The notes under the pieces: generated by a model | Databases searched by the model: none | What the model saw: the letters and a program-made list of their open reading frames with translations, nothing else | Told to the model about the DNA's origin: nothing | Made by a program: the position numbers and the translations under genes | Shown here: positions 15,693-23,937 of the stretch, one piece after another | How the letters are laid out: every line of letters begins with the position of its first letter | Position numbering within the stretch: the stretch's first letter is position 1 | Source of the DNA: Pseudomonas sp. AB6 | Lineage (GTDB): Bacteria; Pseudomonadota; Gammaproteobacteria; Pseudomonadales; Pseudomonadaceae | Direction of reading: 5' to 3' | NCBI RefSeq assembly: GCF_034314105.1 | Contig: NZ_JAVIWJ010000001.1 | Span: 4,448,001-4,512,000 of the forward strand | DNA length: 64,000 nucleotides

Positions 15693-16547
15693 TTATCGCA
15701 CCAGTGGTGCAGGCTGCGGATGCATTACCGCGCGCTGTCGTTCTTCTTGGAGGAACTTCATGATGATCGGCGCCACAGCTTCGGCCCGAGTGATCAAAAA
15801 TAAATGACCATCGTCGATTATGTGTAGCTGGGCATTGGGTATCCGCCAAGCTAGCAGGCGCATATTTACCAACGGAATGAGGGGATCGTCATCGCCCGCC
15901 AGCACCAAGGTTGGCTGATGAATTTTGTGCAGCCAATGAATACTGGTCCAACCCATCCCAGCGAACAGTTGCCAGTAATAGCCGAGCTTTCCGGACGAGC
16001 GGACTTTGGCCGCGTGGCTAGCCGCTAGACTAGGATTGCGCCGAAACGATCCGCCGTAGATTTCCGGTGCAATTCGAATCACGTGGGAAGGTTGGATATA
16101 GCGCCGTGGGCTGGCCATCAGCCACAAGACACGCGGTTTACCCGGCACCATTACCATTCCTGCCGCCGTCGCCGCCAGTACCAGTTTTTTGCAGCGCTCT
16201 GGGTAGTCGTAAGCAAACTGCTGAGCCAACGCACCGCCCCAGGAAACGCCGATTACATTAACTTGGCCGTAGTTAAGGTAATCGAGCATACGAGCCGTCA
16301 GCTTGGCCAAGCCTGCAAAACGAAATGGCCTGTTGGGCGTTGAAGACCCGCCGACCCCAGGCACATCGAACGCGATCACTTCAAGGTCGGGATCAAGTGC
16401 GTCCACGAACGGAAATACCAGCTCCAGGTTGGCGCCAATACCGTTGAAGATCAGCAGCGGCGTCATATGTTTCTTGCCCGCGCGCACGGCGGTGCGGAGG
16501 GTATGGCCATCCAGGTCGACGGTACGAAAAACAAACGGTTGTGGCAT
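15693..16547 (-). CDS. phaZ: PhaZ, intracellular mcl-PHA depolymerase
   Basis: 284 residues, alpha/beta hydrolase. Lipase box GVSWGG with Ser102; the acid lies in LAGDDDPLIP and the His in IIDDGHLFLI, completing the triad. The oxyanion region is LIFNGIGANLELV. It hydrolyses stored PHA at the granule to release hydroxy acids. It sits between the two synthases in the standard phaC1-Z-C2 order, 135 bases after phaC1. Confidence 0.96.
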   Translation of the reverse strand: MPQPFVFRTVDLDGHTLRTAVRAGKKHMTPLLIFNGIGANLELVFPFVDALDPDLEVIAFDVPGVGGSSTPNRPFRFAGLAKLTARMLDYLNYGQVNVIGVSWGGALAQQFAYDYPERCKKLVLAATAAGMVMVPGKPRVLWLMASPRRYIQPSHVIRIAPEIYGGSFRRNPSLAASHAAKVRSSGKLGYYWQLFAGMGWTSIHWLHKIHQPTLVLAGDDDPLIPLVNMRLLAWRIPNAQLHIIDDGHLFLITRAEAVAPIIMKFLQEERQRAVMHPQPAPLVR

Positions 16548-16682
16548 GCGCGAAAGCCCTATGGGTTATACCGCTGACAAAGCTGTCCATCGCTTTGACA
16601 GATCAGGTCGGAGTTGTCCTCATGCTACTTGGTCACGTAATCGCGCATCGGAAGCCGAGCATCCGGCCCCCCTTATTGTTGT

Positions 16683-18362
16683 CTAGCGTTCGTGTACGTA
16701 TGTGCCCGGTGACGCTTCGCCGGCCGCGTAAATCTTAGTACCCAGGCTCGTCGGCGACTTTTTCAATTTGCCTGAGCGGTCGGCCAGCCAAACCTGCCAG
16801 TGCAGCCACCATGAGTCCGTATGTTTGGTCCCGTTCTCTTGCCATTCTTTGGCATCGAGCGGCAGTTCTGAATTGGTCATGTAGCGTGACTTTGGATTGC
16901 CCGGCGGGTTAAGAATGCTTTGGATGTGACCGCTGCTGGACAGTACGAATTCGGTTTTTCCACCGAATAGACGTGCCGATTTGTAGCAAGACCCCCACGG
17001 TGTGATGTGGTCGTTGGTACCCGCGAGGCAGAATACGTCGCTGGTGATTTTCTTCAAATCGATGGGCGTCCCGCTGACTTCCAATGCATTTGGGCGAGTC
17101 AGCGGGTTGTTCTTGAACATCTCGATCAGATCGCCGTGGAAGGCGGCCGGCAGCCGGGTAGTGTCGTTATTCCAGAACAAAATATCGAATACCGGTGGCT
17201 CATTACCCAGTAGGTAGTTATTAACCCAGTAGTTCCAGATCAAGTCGTTAGGGCGCATCCAGGCAAAAATTTTCGCCAGATCACGACCTTCCAATACGCC
17301 AGCCTGATAGGAGTGACGCTTGGCTGATTCAAGGGTCTTTTCGTCAACGAATAGTGCGACTTCGGTCTCCATAGTGGTGTCGAGCACGCTGACCAACAAT
17401 GTCAACGCGTGGACCTTCTGCTCGCCCAACGCGGCGTAATGGCCTAACAACGCGGTGCAAGTGATACCTCCCGAGCAGGCGCCGAGCATATTGATGTCTT
17501 TGCAACCGGTGACGGCGATAACCACGTCAACCGCCTCCTTGAGGGCATCAATATAGGTCGATAGCCCCCATTCGCGCTGTGCCTTGGTCGGGTTGCGCCA
17601 ACTGATGATGAACGTCTGGACGCCGCCACGCAGGCAAAACCGTGCGAGGCTTTTTTCGGGGCTAAGGTCGAACACGTAAAATTTGTTGATTTGCGGTGGG
17701 ACCACCAGCAGGGGACGTTCAAGCACTTGTTCGGTGATGGGCTTGTACTGGATCAACTCAAGTACGTCGTTGCGAAATATAACCGAGCCTTCAGTGGTGC
17801 CCAGGCTCTTGCCGACTTCGAACGCATCCATGTTGACCTGGCTCGGCATCCCGCCGTTGTGTACCAAGTCCTTAGCCAAATGCGATAGGCCGTCCAGAAC
17901 GCTTTTGCCACCGGTTTCGAAGAAGCGTTTAAGCGCCGCTGGGTTAGCCACTGTGTTGGTCGGTGACATGGCTTCGGTCATTAGGTTGATGACGAAGTGA
18001 CCGCGGCTAATATCTTGCGGCGAAAGGTCACTGTCGCCGATCCAGTCGTGCAGTTCTTTGCGCCAAGCAAGATAGGTCTGTAAATAACGGCGGTACAGCG
18101 GGTTCTGGCTCCACGCAGGGTCGGCGAAGCGGCGGTCGTCGGAGGCAGGTTGTAGAGTGGACTTACCGAGTAAAACGTTCTTCAACTCTATGCCGAAATG
18201 GGCCACATGCTTGACGCTATGGATAGGTTGTCTGAGGGCCTGGCTTAGCACCATGCGGGCAGTCGTCAGCAAATCTTTACGTCGCAGTCCCACAACAGGA
18301 TTCAAATTCAACGTGCTTTCAGAGGCTTGACGCTGCAGGTCATCGTTGTTGTTGCTACTCAT
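16683..18362 (-). CDS. phaC1: PhaC1, class II medium-chain-length PHA synthase
   Basis: 559 residues from ATG 18362 with a GGAGAG ribosome site just upstream. GACSGG box with Cys296, Asp in FCLAGTNDHITPW and His in SSGHIQSILNPPGNPKS. First gene of the phaC1-phaZ-phaC2-phaD series; the 345-base upstream gap should carry its promoter. Compared with PhaC2 it keeps the same catalytic spacing and differs mainly in the N-terminal 70 residues. Confidence 0.97.
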   Translation of the reverse strand: MSSNNNDDLQRQASESTLNLNPVVGLRRKDLLTTARMVLSQALRQPIHSVKHVAHFGIELKNVLLGKSTLQPASDDRRFADPAWSQNPLYRRYLQTYLAWRKELHDWIGDSDLSPQDISRGHFVINLMTEAMSPTNTVANPAALKRFFETGGKSVLDGLSHLAKDLVHNGGMPSQVNMDAFEVGKSLGTTEGSVIFRNDVLELIQYKPITEQVLERPLLVVPPQINKFYVFDLSPEKSLARFCLRGGVQTFIISWRNPTKAQREWGLSTYIDALKEAVDVVIAVTGCKDINMLGACSGGITCTALLGHYAALGEQKVHALTLLVSVLDTTMETEVALFVDEKTLESAKRHSYQAGVLEGRDLAKIFAWMRPNDLIWNYWVNNYLLGNEPPVFDILFWNNDTTRLPAAFHGDLIEMFKNNPLTRPNALEVSGTPIDLKKITSDVFCLAGTNDHITPWGSCYKSARLFGGKTEFVLSSSGHIQSILNPPGNPKSRYMTNSELPLDAKEWQENGTKHTDSWWLHWQVWLADRSGKLKKSPTSLGTKIYAAGEASPGTYVHER

Positions 18363-18707
18363 CTATGACTCTCCATTGTCCTGAGACGAGTACTGAGCAT
18401 CCCCGTGAAAGGCAGCAACACAGGTCAATTCCAGTACTACTGCTCGGGTAATCGATGATGGCTAAACCAGACGTTCCCAGCTGGCATTTACAATAACGAA
18501 CAGCCCTAAACGAACACGGCAGCGGGACTTCATTCGTTACGTATATGCACGCATTGGTGCTGCATGAAGTAAATGCAGGGAACTTGCCAGATCTATTGGT
18601 TACCCGAGATTTCACAAAATCGCAAGCAGGGCCAGTCATTGGCCTCTGCAAGGGACATTAGAACAAACAGAATTAGAATGGTCGCCCTAAAAGGCTAGAC
18701 GGTTGAG
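18363..18707. promoter_or_regulatory. 345-base gene-free region upstream of phaC1
   Basis: No credible gene is seen: a minus-strand frame here lacks a family match and runs into phaC1. The region must include the phaC1 promoter and leader. It contains AT-rich patches near 18480-18560 (minus strand CATATACGTAACGAATG, a possible -10 area) and a direct/inverted TGCA-rich stretch (18555-18575). I could not define a sigma-54 or sigma-70 promoter or a PhaD site with confidence. Confidence 0.5.
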
Positions 18708-19085
18708 CTAGAGCATCAGCTTGACGATTTGCTCGGAAGGGTCGCGGGATTTTCCAGCCGCTTTTAGCTCAGCAAGATAATCGTCCCATAACTGCTCTTG
18801 GCGTTGCGCCAATTGGTACAGATATTCCCAAGTGAACAGTCCGCTGTCGTGGCCATCGTCGAAGGTCAATTTTAGTGCGTACTGCCCGGCCGGTTCGATT
18901 TTACTAAGGCCAACACCCAGCTTGCCAAATTGCAGTATAGGATGACCATGGCCCTGAACCTCCGCCGACGGCGAATGCACGCGCAAAAATTCTGCGGGCA
19001 GTTGGTACTCTTCATCAGGCGCATATTTCAGCGTCAAGATTTTCGAGGCTTTGTGGAGATTGATAGCAGAGGGAAGTTTGAGCAT
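18708..19085 (-). CDS. DUF971 (gamma-butyrobetaine hydroxylase-like N-terminal) protein
   Basis: 125 residues. Core features of the small GBBH-like N-terminal fold: LTLKYAPDEEYQLPAEFLRVHSPSAE (shortened here), VGLSKIEPAGQYALKLTFDDGH and the SGLFTWEYLYQLAQRQEQLW helix. These small proteins often lie next to hslVU in Pseudomonas. The family has been connected with iron-sulfur or metal handling, but no function can be assigned here. It lies 84 bases downstream of hslU, with a hairpin repeat between them, and is probably the last gene of the hslVU transcript. Confidence 0.85.
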   Translation of the reverse strand: MLKLPSAINLHKASKILTLKYAPDEEYQLPAEFLRVHSPSAEVQGHGHPILQFGKLGVGLSKIEPAGQYALKLTFDDGHDSGLFTWEYLYQLAQRQEQLWDDYLAELKAAGKSRDPSEQIVKLML

Positions 19086-19103
19086 AGGGGAGAGCTTAAA
19101 GGG

Positions 19104-19164
19104 GCAAGCTTCAAGCTACAAGAAGAACGCAATCCACTTGCAGCTTGCAGCTTGCAGCTTGCAG
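19104..19164. repeat. Inverted repeat with four tandem CTTGCAG heptamers between hslU and DUF971
   Basis: Four perfect CTTGCAG heptamers (19137-19143, 19144-19150, 19151-19157, 19158-19164) face the arm GCAAGCTTCAAGCTACAAG (19104-19122), which is the complement of the same unit with small changes. RNA from either strand can form a hairpin. The gltB-gltD gap (44822-44902) carries the same family. It lies inside what appears to be one transcription unit. Confidence 0.8.
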
Positions 19165-19169
19165 CTGAC

Positions 19170-20507
19170 TCAGAGAATGTAACGCGATAGATCTTCGTCT
19201 TTGGCCAGTTCGCCCAAGTGAATGTTGACGTACTCGGCGTCTATTCGGATGGTCTCTGCGCCTTGAGCAGCAGCGAGGTCACCGGCGCTAAATGAAACTT
19301 CTTCAAGCAAACGTTCGAGCAGCGTGTGCAAACGACGCGCCCCGATATTCTCGGTCTTCTCGTTGACCTGCCAAGCAATCTCGGCGATGCGCTTGATGCC
19401 CTCGGGCAAGAACTCGATGTTCAGGCCCTCTGTCTTAAGCAGCTCACGGTACTGTTCGGTCAGCGACGCGTGAGGCTCGCTGAGGATGCGTTCAAAGTCT
19501 TGCGGCGTTAGGGCTTTGAGCTCGACGCGTATTGGCAAACGACCTTGCAGTTCGGGCACCAGATCGCTCGGCTTGCTCAAGTGGAACGCGCCAGACGCAA
19601 TGAACAGGATGTGATCAGTCTTGACCATTCCCAGTTTGGTGTTCACCGTGCAGCCTTCGATCAGCGGTAACAGGTCACGTTGCACGCCTTCACGGGAAAC
19701 GTCGACGCCACCCGTATTGCCGCGCTTGGCGACTTTGTCGATCTCATCGATGAATACAATGCCATGTTGCTCTACGGCTTCCAGCGCTTTGGCCTTGAGT
19801 TCTTCTTCGTTGACCAATCGCCCCGCTTCTTCGTCACGCACCAGCTTCAACGCATCTTTGACTTTGAGTTTGCGGCTTTTCTTTTTGCCTTTTCCCATGT
19901 TCGCGAACAGGTTTTGTAACTGATTAGTCATCTCTTCCATGCCAGGCGGCGCGGAAATATCGACACCCACCGTGTCGGCAACTTCAATATCTATTTCTTT
20001 GTCATCCAACTGCCCCTCTCGCAGTCGTTTACGAAACAGCTGACGAGTATTGGAGTCGGAGGCTGGCGCGGCATCTTCGTTGAAGCCCACTCGTGCAGGC
20101 GGCAGCAAGGCATCGAGGATGCGGTCTTCAGCAGCTTCTTCGGCGCGATGTTGAACCTTGGTCATTTCCTGTTCGCGCAGCAGTTTTATTGCGGCATCAG
20201 CCAAGTCACGGATGATTGATTCGACGTCGCGGCCAACATAGCCCACTTCTGTGAATTTGGTGGCTTCGACCTTGATGAACGGCGCGTTGGCCAGCTTCGC
20301 CAAGCGACGGGCAATTTCAGTTTTACCAACCCCGGTCGGGCCGATCATAAGGATATTTTTCGGCGTCACTTCAACGCGCAGCTCCTCAGGCAGTTGCATC
20401 CGGCGCCAGCGGTTACGCAATGCAATGGCGACGGCGCGCTTGGCATCGTCCTGGCCAATGATGTGCCGATTGAGTTCGTGGACGATTTCGCGGGGAGTCA
20501 TAGACAT
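19170..20507 (-). CDS. hslU: HslU, ATPase subunit of the HslUV protease
   Basis: 445 residues, AAA+ Clp/Hsp100 unfoldase. Walker A GPTGVGKT (56-63), pore loop GYVGRD, Walker B GIVFIDEIDKV, sensor/Arg region NIGARRLHT, and the C-terminal RYIL tail that docks into HslV. The inserted I domain (about residues 110-240) is rich in charged residues. It unfolds substrates and feeds them to HslV in the cytoplasm. It follows hslV after 67 bases and shares its heat-shock promoter. Confidence 0.97.
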   Translation of the reverse strand: MSMTPREIVHELNRHIIGQDDAKRAVAIALRNRWRRMQLPEELRVEVTPKNILMIGPTGVGKTEIARRLAKLANAPFIKVEATKFTEVGYVGRDVESIIRDLADAAIKLLREQEMTKVQHRAEEAAEDRILDALLPPARVGFNEDAAPASDSNTRQLFRKRLREGQLDDKEIDIEVADTVGVDISAPPGMEEMTNQLQNLFANMGKGKKKSRKLKVKDALKLVRDEEAGRLVNEEELKAKALEAVEQHGIVFIDEIDKVAKRGNTGGVDVSREGVQRDLLPLIEGCTVNTKLGMVKTDHILFIASGAFHLSKPSDLVPELQGRLPIRVELKALTPQDFERILSEPHASLTEQYRELLKTEGLNIEFLPEGIKRIAEIAWQVNEKTENIGARRLHTLLERLLEEVSFSAGDLAAAQGAETIRIDAEYVNIHLGELAKDEDLSRYIL

Positions 20508-20574
20508 GATAGTGGCGGACCTCTAGCTGAAAAAAACGCTCGTGCCGCACACTTGAGGCGGCTTGGGAATCGGC

Positions 20575-21105
20575 TTAGACGGCGAGGTCCTGCTCCTCAA
20601 TGGTGATGTTGTGGTTGGTAAACACGCAGATATCGGCAGCTATGCCCAGTGCGGTTTCGGCTATCTCACGCGCTGAGAGTTCGGTTTTCATCAGCAGAGC
20701 GCGGGCAGCGGCTTGAGCGAAAGCACCGCCGGAGCCCATAGCAATCAAGCCATCTTCGGGTTCAACGACGTCACCGTTGCCGGTGATTATCAGTGACGCG
20801 TCCTTGTTAGCAACCGCGAGCATCGCCTCAAGGCGGCTCAAGGACCGGTCGGTACGCCATTCTTTGGCTAATTCAACAGCGGCGCGTACCAAGTGGCCCT
20901 GATGTTTTTCAAGCTGACCTTCGAAACGCTCGAACAGCGTGAAAGCGTCAGCGGTGGCCCCGGCGAATCCGGCGATCACTTCGCCGTGATACAAGCGCCG
21001 CACTTTTTTTGCGTTGCCTTTCATGACGGTATTGCCGAGGGAAACCTGGCCGTCGCCGGCCATGACGACTTTGCCGTTACGGCGCACTGAAACGATGGTG
21101 GTCAA
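20575..21105 (-). CDS. hslV: HslV, peptidase subunit of the HslUV protease
   Basis: 176 residues, Ntn-hydrolase. After removal of the initiator residue, Thr becomes the N-terminal nucleophile (TTIVSVRRNGKVVMAGDGQ, shortened). The GDGQVSLGN and GAFAQAAARALL segments are family signatures. The start is a TTG at 21105 with GGAGAC eight bases upstream; no ATG fits, and the proteolytic Thr fixes the start. It lies under a strong sigma-32-like promoter. It forms a double ring capped by HslU hexamers. Confidence 0.97.
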   Translation of the reverse strand: MTTIVSVRRNGKVVMAGDGQVSLGNTVMKGNAKKVRRLYHGEVIAGFAGATADAFTLFERFEGQLEKHQGHLVRAAVELAKEWRTDRSLSRLEAMLAVANKDASLIITGNGDVVEPEDGLIAMGSGGAFAQAAARALLMKTELSAREIAETALGIAADICVFTNHNITIEEQDLAV

Positions 21106-21151
21106 GGGAGAGTCTCCACGCAGCGGGGCGAAAATGCCCTAGTGAAAACTC

Positions 21152-21178
21152 ATATGGGGGTGGGGACTGGCATTTCAA
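21152..21178 (-). promoter_or_regulatory. Sigma-32 (RpoH) heat-shock promoter of hslVU
   Basis: On the minus strand GTTGAAA (-35; TTGAAA at 21173-21178) is followed by a 13-base spacer and CCCCATAT (-10; 21152-21159). This is close to the RpoH consensus CTTGAAA-N11-16-CCCATnT. It stands 47 bases upstream of the hslV TTG, in the position expected for hslVU control. Confidence 0.8.
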
Positions 21179-21210
21179 CCGTGGGGGATGAATGGTGACC
21201 CAATGATGAG

Positions 21211-21276
21211 CGTCAGACTGGATACCGAGCTTAAGTCAAACCGAAGCTCGGCGGGAGCAAGCTTCGGAATCTGACG
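21211..21276. repeat. Nested inverted repeat downstream of the SPOR gene
   Basis: Outer arms CGTCAGA/TCTGACG (21211-21217, 21270-21276) enclose CCGAAGCT/AGCTTCGG (21241-21248, 21260-21267). It follows the stop of the SPOR-domain gene on the minus strand and precedes the hslV promoter. It may act as a transcription stop or RNA stabiliser; the T tract after it is weak. GAAGCTTGCTCCCGC-like content on the minus strand resembles Pseudomonas REP elements. Confidence 0.6.
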
Positions 21277-21292
21277 CCATATCCTCCAGCCG

Positions 21293-21988
21293 TTATTTAC
21301 CTTGGCGTTGCTGTAACAACAAGTTATTAAAACCACTGCCAGCCAATTGCTTTTGCGCAATGGTCAGCTGTTCGCGGTTGCTGAAGGGGCCGACCAGTAC
21401 CCGGAACCAGGTTTCGTCTTTGACCGTGCCGGACTCAACTTGCACCGCTTGCCCGAGCAAAATTATCTGCGCGCGGACCTTATCTGCGTCGGTTTCCTTG
21501 CGAAACGAGCCTGCCTGTAAGAAGAACTTGGTCACGGCTGCCGGGCCGGGTTTGAGCACCGGTGGCGCAGGCGGTGGGACTACTCCACTGAGGGCCGCTT
21601 GAGCGCGGGCCGTGTCGATTTTCGCTGCCTGCTCCGGGGTGACCGGCGCGACAATTGGCGCAACAATCGGTGGGGTTTTTTCCGGCACCGCTTCGTTGGG
21701 CACTATGACTTCAGACTCAGGCAGCAAGGTATAGAAATCGTATTTTGGCTTCGCTGGCGCCTGAGGGCTAGGCGGTACTTTATTAGCTTCGGCGATTTTT
21801 GCGGCTTTTGTCTCTTCTTTGACGCGCTTGACCTCAGCGCCACTGGGTCCGATTTTCATTAGTACGACCACGAAGGCCCCTACCGCAAGGCCAATTGCAA
21901 GCCACAACCATCCTGGGATCGGCTTCTTTGCAGGTGCCTGATAACGGCTGGCGCCGCGCTTGGGAGCAGGTTTTTTCTTCACAGCCAA
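21293..21988 (-). CDS. SPOR-domain protein, FtsN-like
   Basis: 231 residues. A basic N-terminus (MAVKKKPAPKRGASRYQ), one transmembrane helix (about residues 25-43, PGWLWLAIGLAVGAFVVVL), a Pro/Ala/Lys-rich linker, then a C-terminal SPOR domain (about 150-228, FFLQAGSFRKETDADKVRAQ and RVLVGPFSNREQ). SPOR binds denuded glycan at the septum, so the protein probably acts in cell division in the periplasm. It starts 2 bases after the argS stop; the argS/ftsN-like/hslVU neighbourhood is conserved in Pseudomonas. Confidence 0.87.
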   Translation of the reverse strand: MAVKKKPAPKRGASRYQAPAKKPIPGWLWLAIGLAVGAFVVVLMKIGPSGAEVKRVKEETKAAKIAEANKVPPSPQAPAKPKYDFYTLLPESEVIVPNEAVPEKTPPIVAPIVAPVTPEQAAKIDTARAQAALSGVVPPPAPPVLKPGPAAVTKFFLQAGSFRKETDADKVRAQIILLGQAVQVESGTVKDETWFRVLVGPFSNREQLTIAQKQLAGSGFNNLLLQQRQGK

Positions 21989-21989
21989 C

Positions 21990-23726
21990 TTACATGCGCT
22001 CCAGAGTGTCCAGACCCAAGAGTTCCAGGCCTTGCTTGAGGGTGCGGCCGGTCAGCGCGGCAAGGCGCAGGCGGCTTTGCTGTTGTTCCGGGTTTTGCGC
22101 ACTGAGGATCGGGCAGTTTTCGTAAAAACTGGAGAACAAGCCTGCCAGGTCGTAGACATAAGCGCACAACACATGCGGCGTGCCTTTTTCAGCGACGTTG
22201 TTCAAGGTTTCGCCAAATTGTGCCAACCGTGCTGCCAGCTCTGTTTCTTGCGGCGCTTGAAGGACGATTTGCCCCAGCGTGACGTCGAACGGCTTACCCA
22301 GTTTGCGAAAGATACCGGCCACACGGGTGTAGGCATATAGCAGGTAGGGGGCAGTATTGCCTTCGAAGCTGAGCATCTGGTCGAAGTTGAAGCTGTAGTC
22401 GCTGGTGCGGTGTTTGGATAAATCCGCGTACTTTACTGCGCTGATGCCGACGGCCTTGGCGATGCTGCGCAACTCGTCTTCAGCGACTTCCGGGTTCTTT
22501 TCTTTAACCAGCGTGTAGGCGCGTTCTTGCGCTTCATCCAGAAGATCGACCAGCTTCACGGTGCCGCCGTCACGAGTTTTAAACGGACGGCCATCGGCGC
22601 CATTCATGGTGCCGAAGCCCATGTGTTCCATCTGCATGCCATTGGTCACAAAACCGGCGCGGCGTGCGACTTCGAACACCTGCTGAAAGTGCAACGCTTG
22701 GCGTTGGTCGACGAAGTACAGTGCGCGGTCCGCTTTTAATAAGTTGCTGCGATAGCGGATCGCCGCCAGATCGGTGGTGGCATACAGATAGCCGCCCCCA
22801 TTCTTCTGCACGATTACTGGCAGCGGGGTACCTTCGGCAGTTTTAAACTCTTCAAGGAATACGCACTGCGCGCCGTTGCTTTCAACCAGCAGGCCGGCAG
22901 TTTTGAGATCTCGGACAACCTTCGGCAAGTCATCGTTGTAGGCACTTTCGCCCATTACGTCAGCCAGAGTCAGTTTGACGTTGAGGCGTTCGTAGGTTTG
23001 CTGGCAGTGCAGTAACGAGATGTCTCTGAAGTGCGCCCACAACGCGAGGCAATCAGGGTCACCCGCTTGTAGTTTGACCACCAGTCCCCGAGCGCGATCG
23101 GCAAACTCCTCGGATTCGTCGAAGCGGCATTTGGCGGCGCGGTAGAAGTTTTCCAGATCTGATAATTCGTCGCTGGCCGCCGGTTTTTCCTGCAAATAAG
23201 CCAGCAGCATACCGAACTGCGTACCCCAGTCACCGACATGGTTCTGCCGAATAACGGTGTCGCCGAGAAACTCCAGCACATTAGCCACCCCGTCGCCAAT
23301 AATGGTCGAGCGTAAATGTCCGACGTGCATCTCTTTGGCCAGGTTGGGTGCGGAAATGTCGACCACTACCCGTTGTGCAGCGCCGACCTTGCGCACCGAT
23401 AGATGCGAATCGGCCAGCGCGCCATCGAGGCGTGCTGCCAGTGCTTTAGTGTTCTGAAAGAAGTTGAGGAAGCCGGGGCCAGCAATATCCACTTTGGTGA
23501 CCTGCGGATCGGCAGGTATCGCGGCGACCAGTTTTTCTGCCAAGTCACGCGGCTTCATACCGGCAGGTTTGGCCAGCATCATCGCGATATTGCTCGCGAA
23601 ATCACCGTGGGTTTTATCCCGCACGTTTTCCACTTGAATCGCCGGGGTCAGCCCTTCAGGCAGCACGCCTTCGTTGACGAGTTGTATCAGGGCTTGCTGG
23701 ATCAACTGGCGAATAGTGTCTTTCAT
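21990..23726 (-). CDS. argS: Arginyl-tRNA synthetase
   Basis: 578 residues from ATG 23726 (MKDTIRQLIQ). The open frame extends to 23819 but that leader is not family-like. The N-terminal Add1 domain is followed by the class I catalytic core with HVGH (134-137, the HIGH box) in APNLAKEMHVGHLRSTIIGD, DWGTQFG, and the C-terminal all-helical anticodon-binding domain with YTRVAGIFRK. It charges tRNA-Arg in the cytoplasm. Upstream lies a 211-base gap to priA which should carry its promoter. Confidence 0.97.
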   Translation of the reverse strand: MKDTIRQLIQQALIQLVNEGVLPEGLTPAIQVENVRDKTHGDFASNIAMMLAKPAGMKPRDLAEKLVAAIPADPQVTKVDIAGPGFLNFFQNTKALAARLDGALADSHLSVRKVGAAQRVVVDISAPNLAKEMHVGHLRSTIIGDGVANVLEFLGDTVIRQNHVGDWGTQFGMLLAYLQEKPAASDELSDLENFYRAAKCRFDESEEFADRARGLVVKLQAGDPDCLALWAHFRDISLLHCQQTYERLNVKLTLADVMGESAYNDDLPKVVRDLKTAGLLVESNGAQCVFLEEFKTAEGTPLPVIVQKNGGGYLYATTDLAAIRYRSNLLKADRALYFVDQRQALHFQQVFEVARRAGFVTNGMQMEHMGFGTMNGADGRPFKTRDGGTVKLVDLLDEAQERAYTLVKEKNPEVAEDELRSIAKAVGISAVKYADLSKHRTSDYSFNFDQMLSFEGNTAPYLLYAYTRVAGIFRKLGKPFDVTLGQIVLQAPQETELAARLAQFGETLNNVAEKGTPHVLCAYVYDLAGLFSSFYENCPILSAQNPEQQQSRLRLAALTGRTLKQGLELLGLDTLERM

Positions 23727-23937
23727 GATGCTCTCTTTCGACCGCAAGCGCGGCGGCGCTTGGATGCGCGGGTGGAAAAACTGGGCATTATCCGTTGCGA
23801 CGGCGGGCTTGCCAACCATGATGGATATGCGGTCTCACAGATGACCCCGTTTGTTAGGGTTTAGCGAGACAATACCCGCACTGGCACACAGACCCTCACT
23901 AACCCGCTGACTATTAAAAAAAGATGTAGGGAGTCGC

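Noticed and set aside
18355..18651. 98-codon minus-strand frame upstream of phaC1
   Set aside because: No ribosome site or recognisable domain, and it overlaps the phaC1 start; treated as intergenic.
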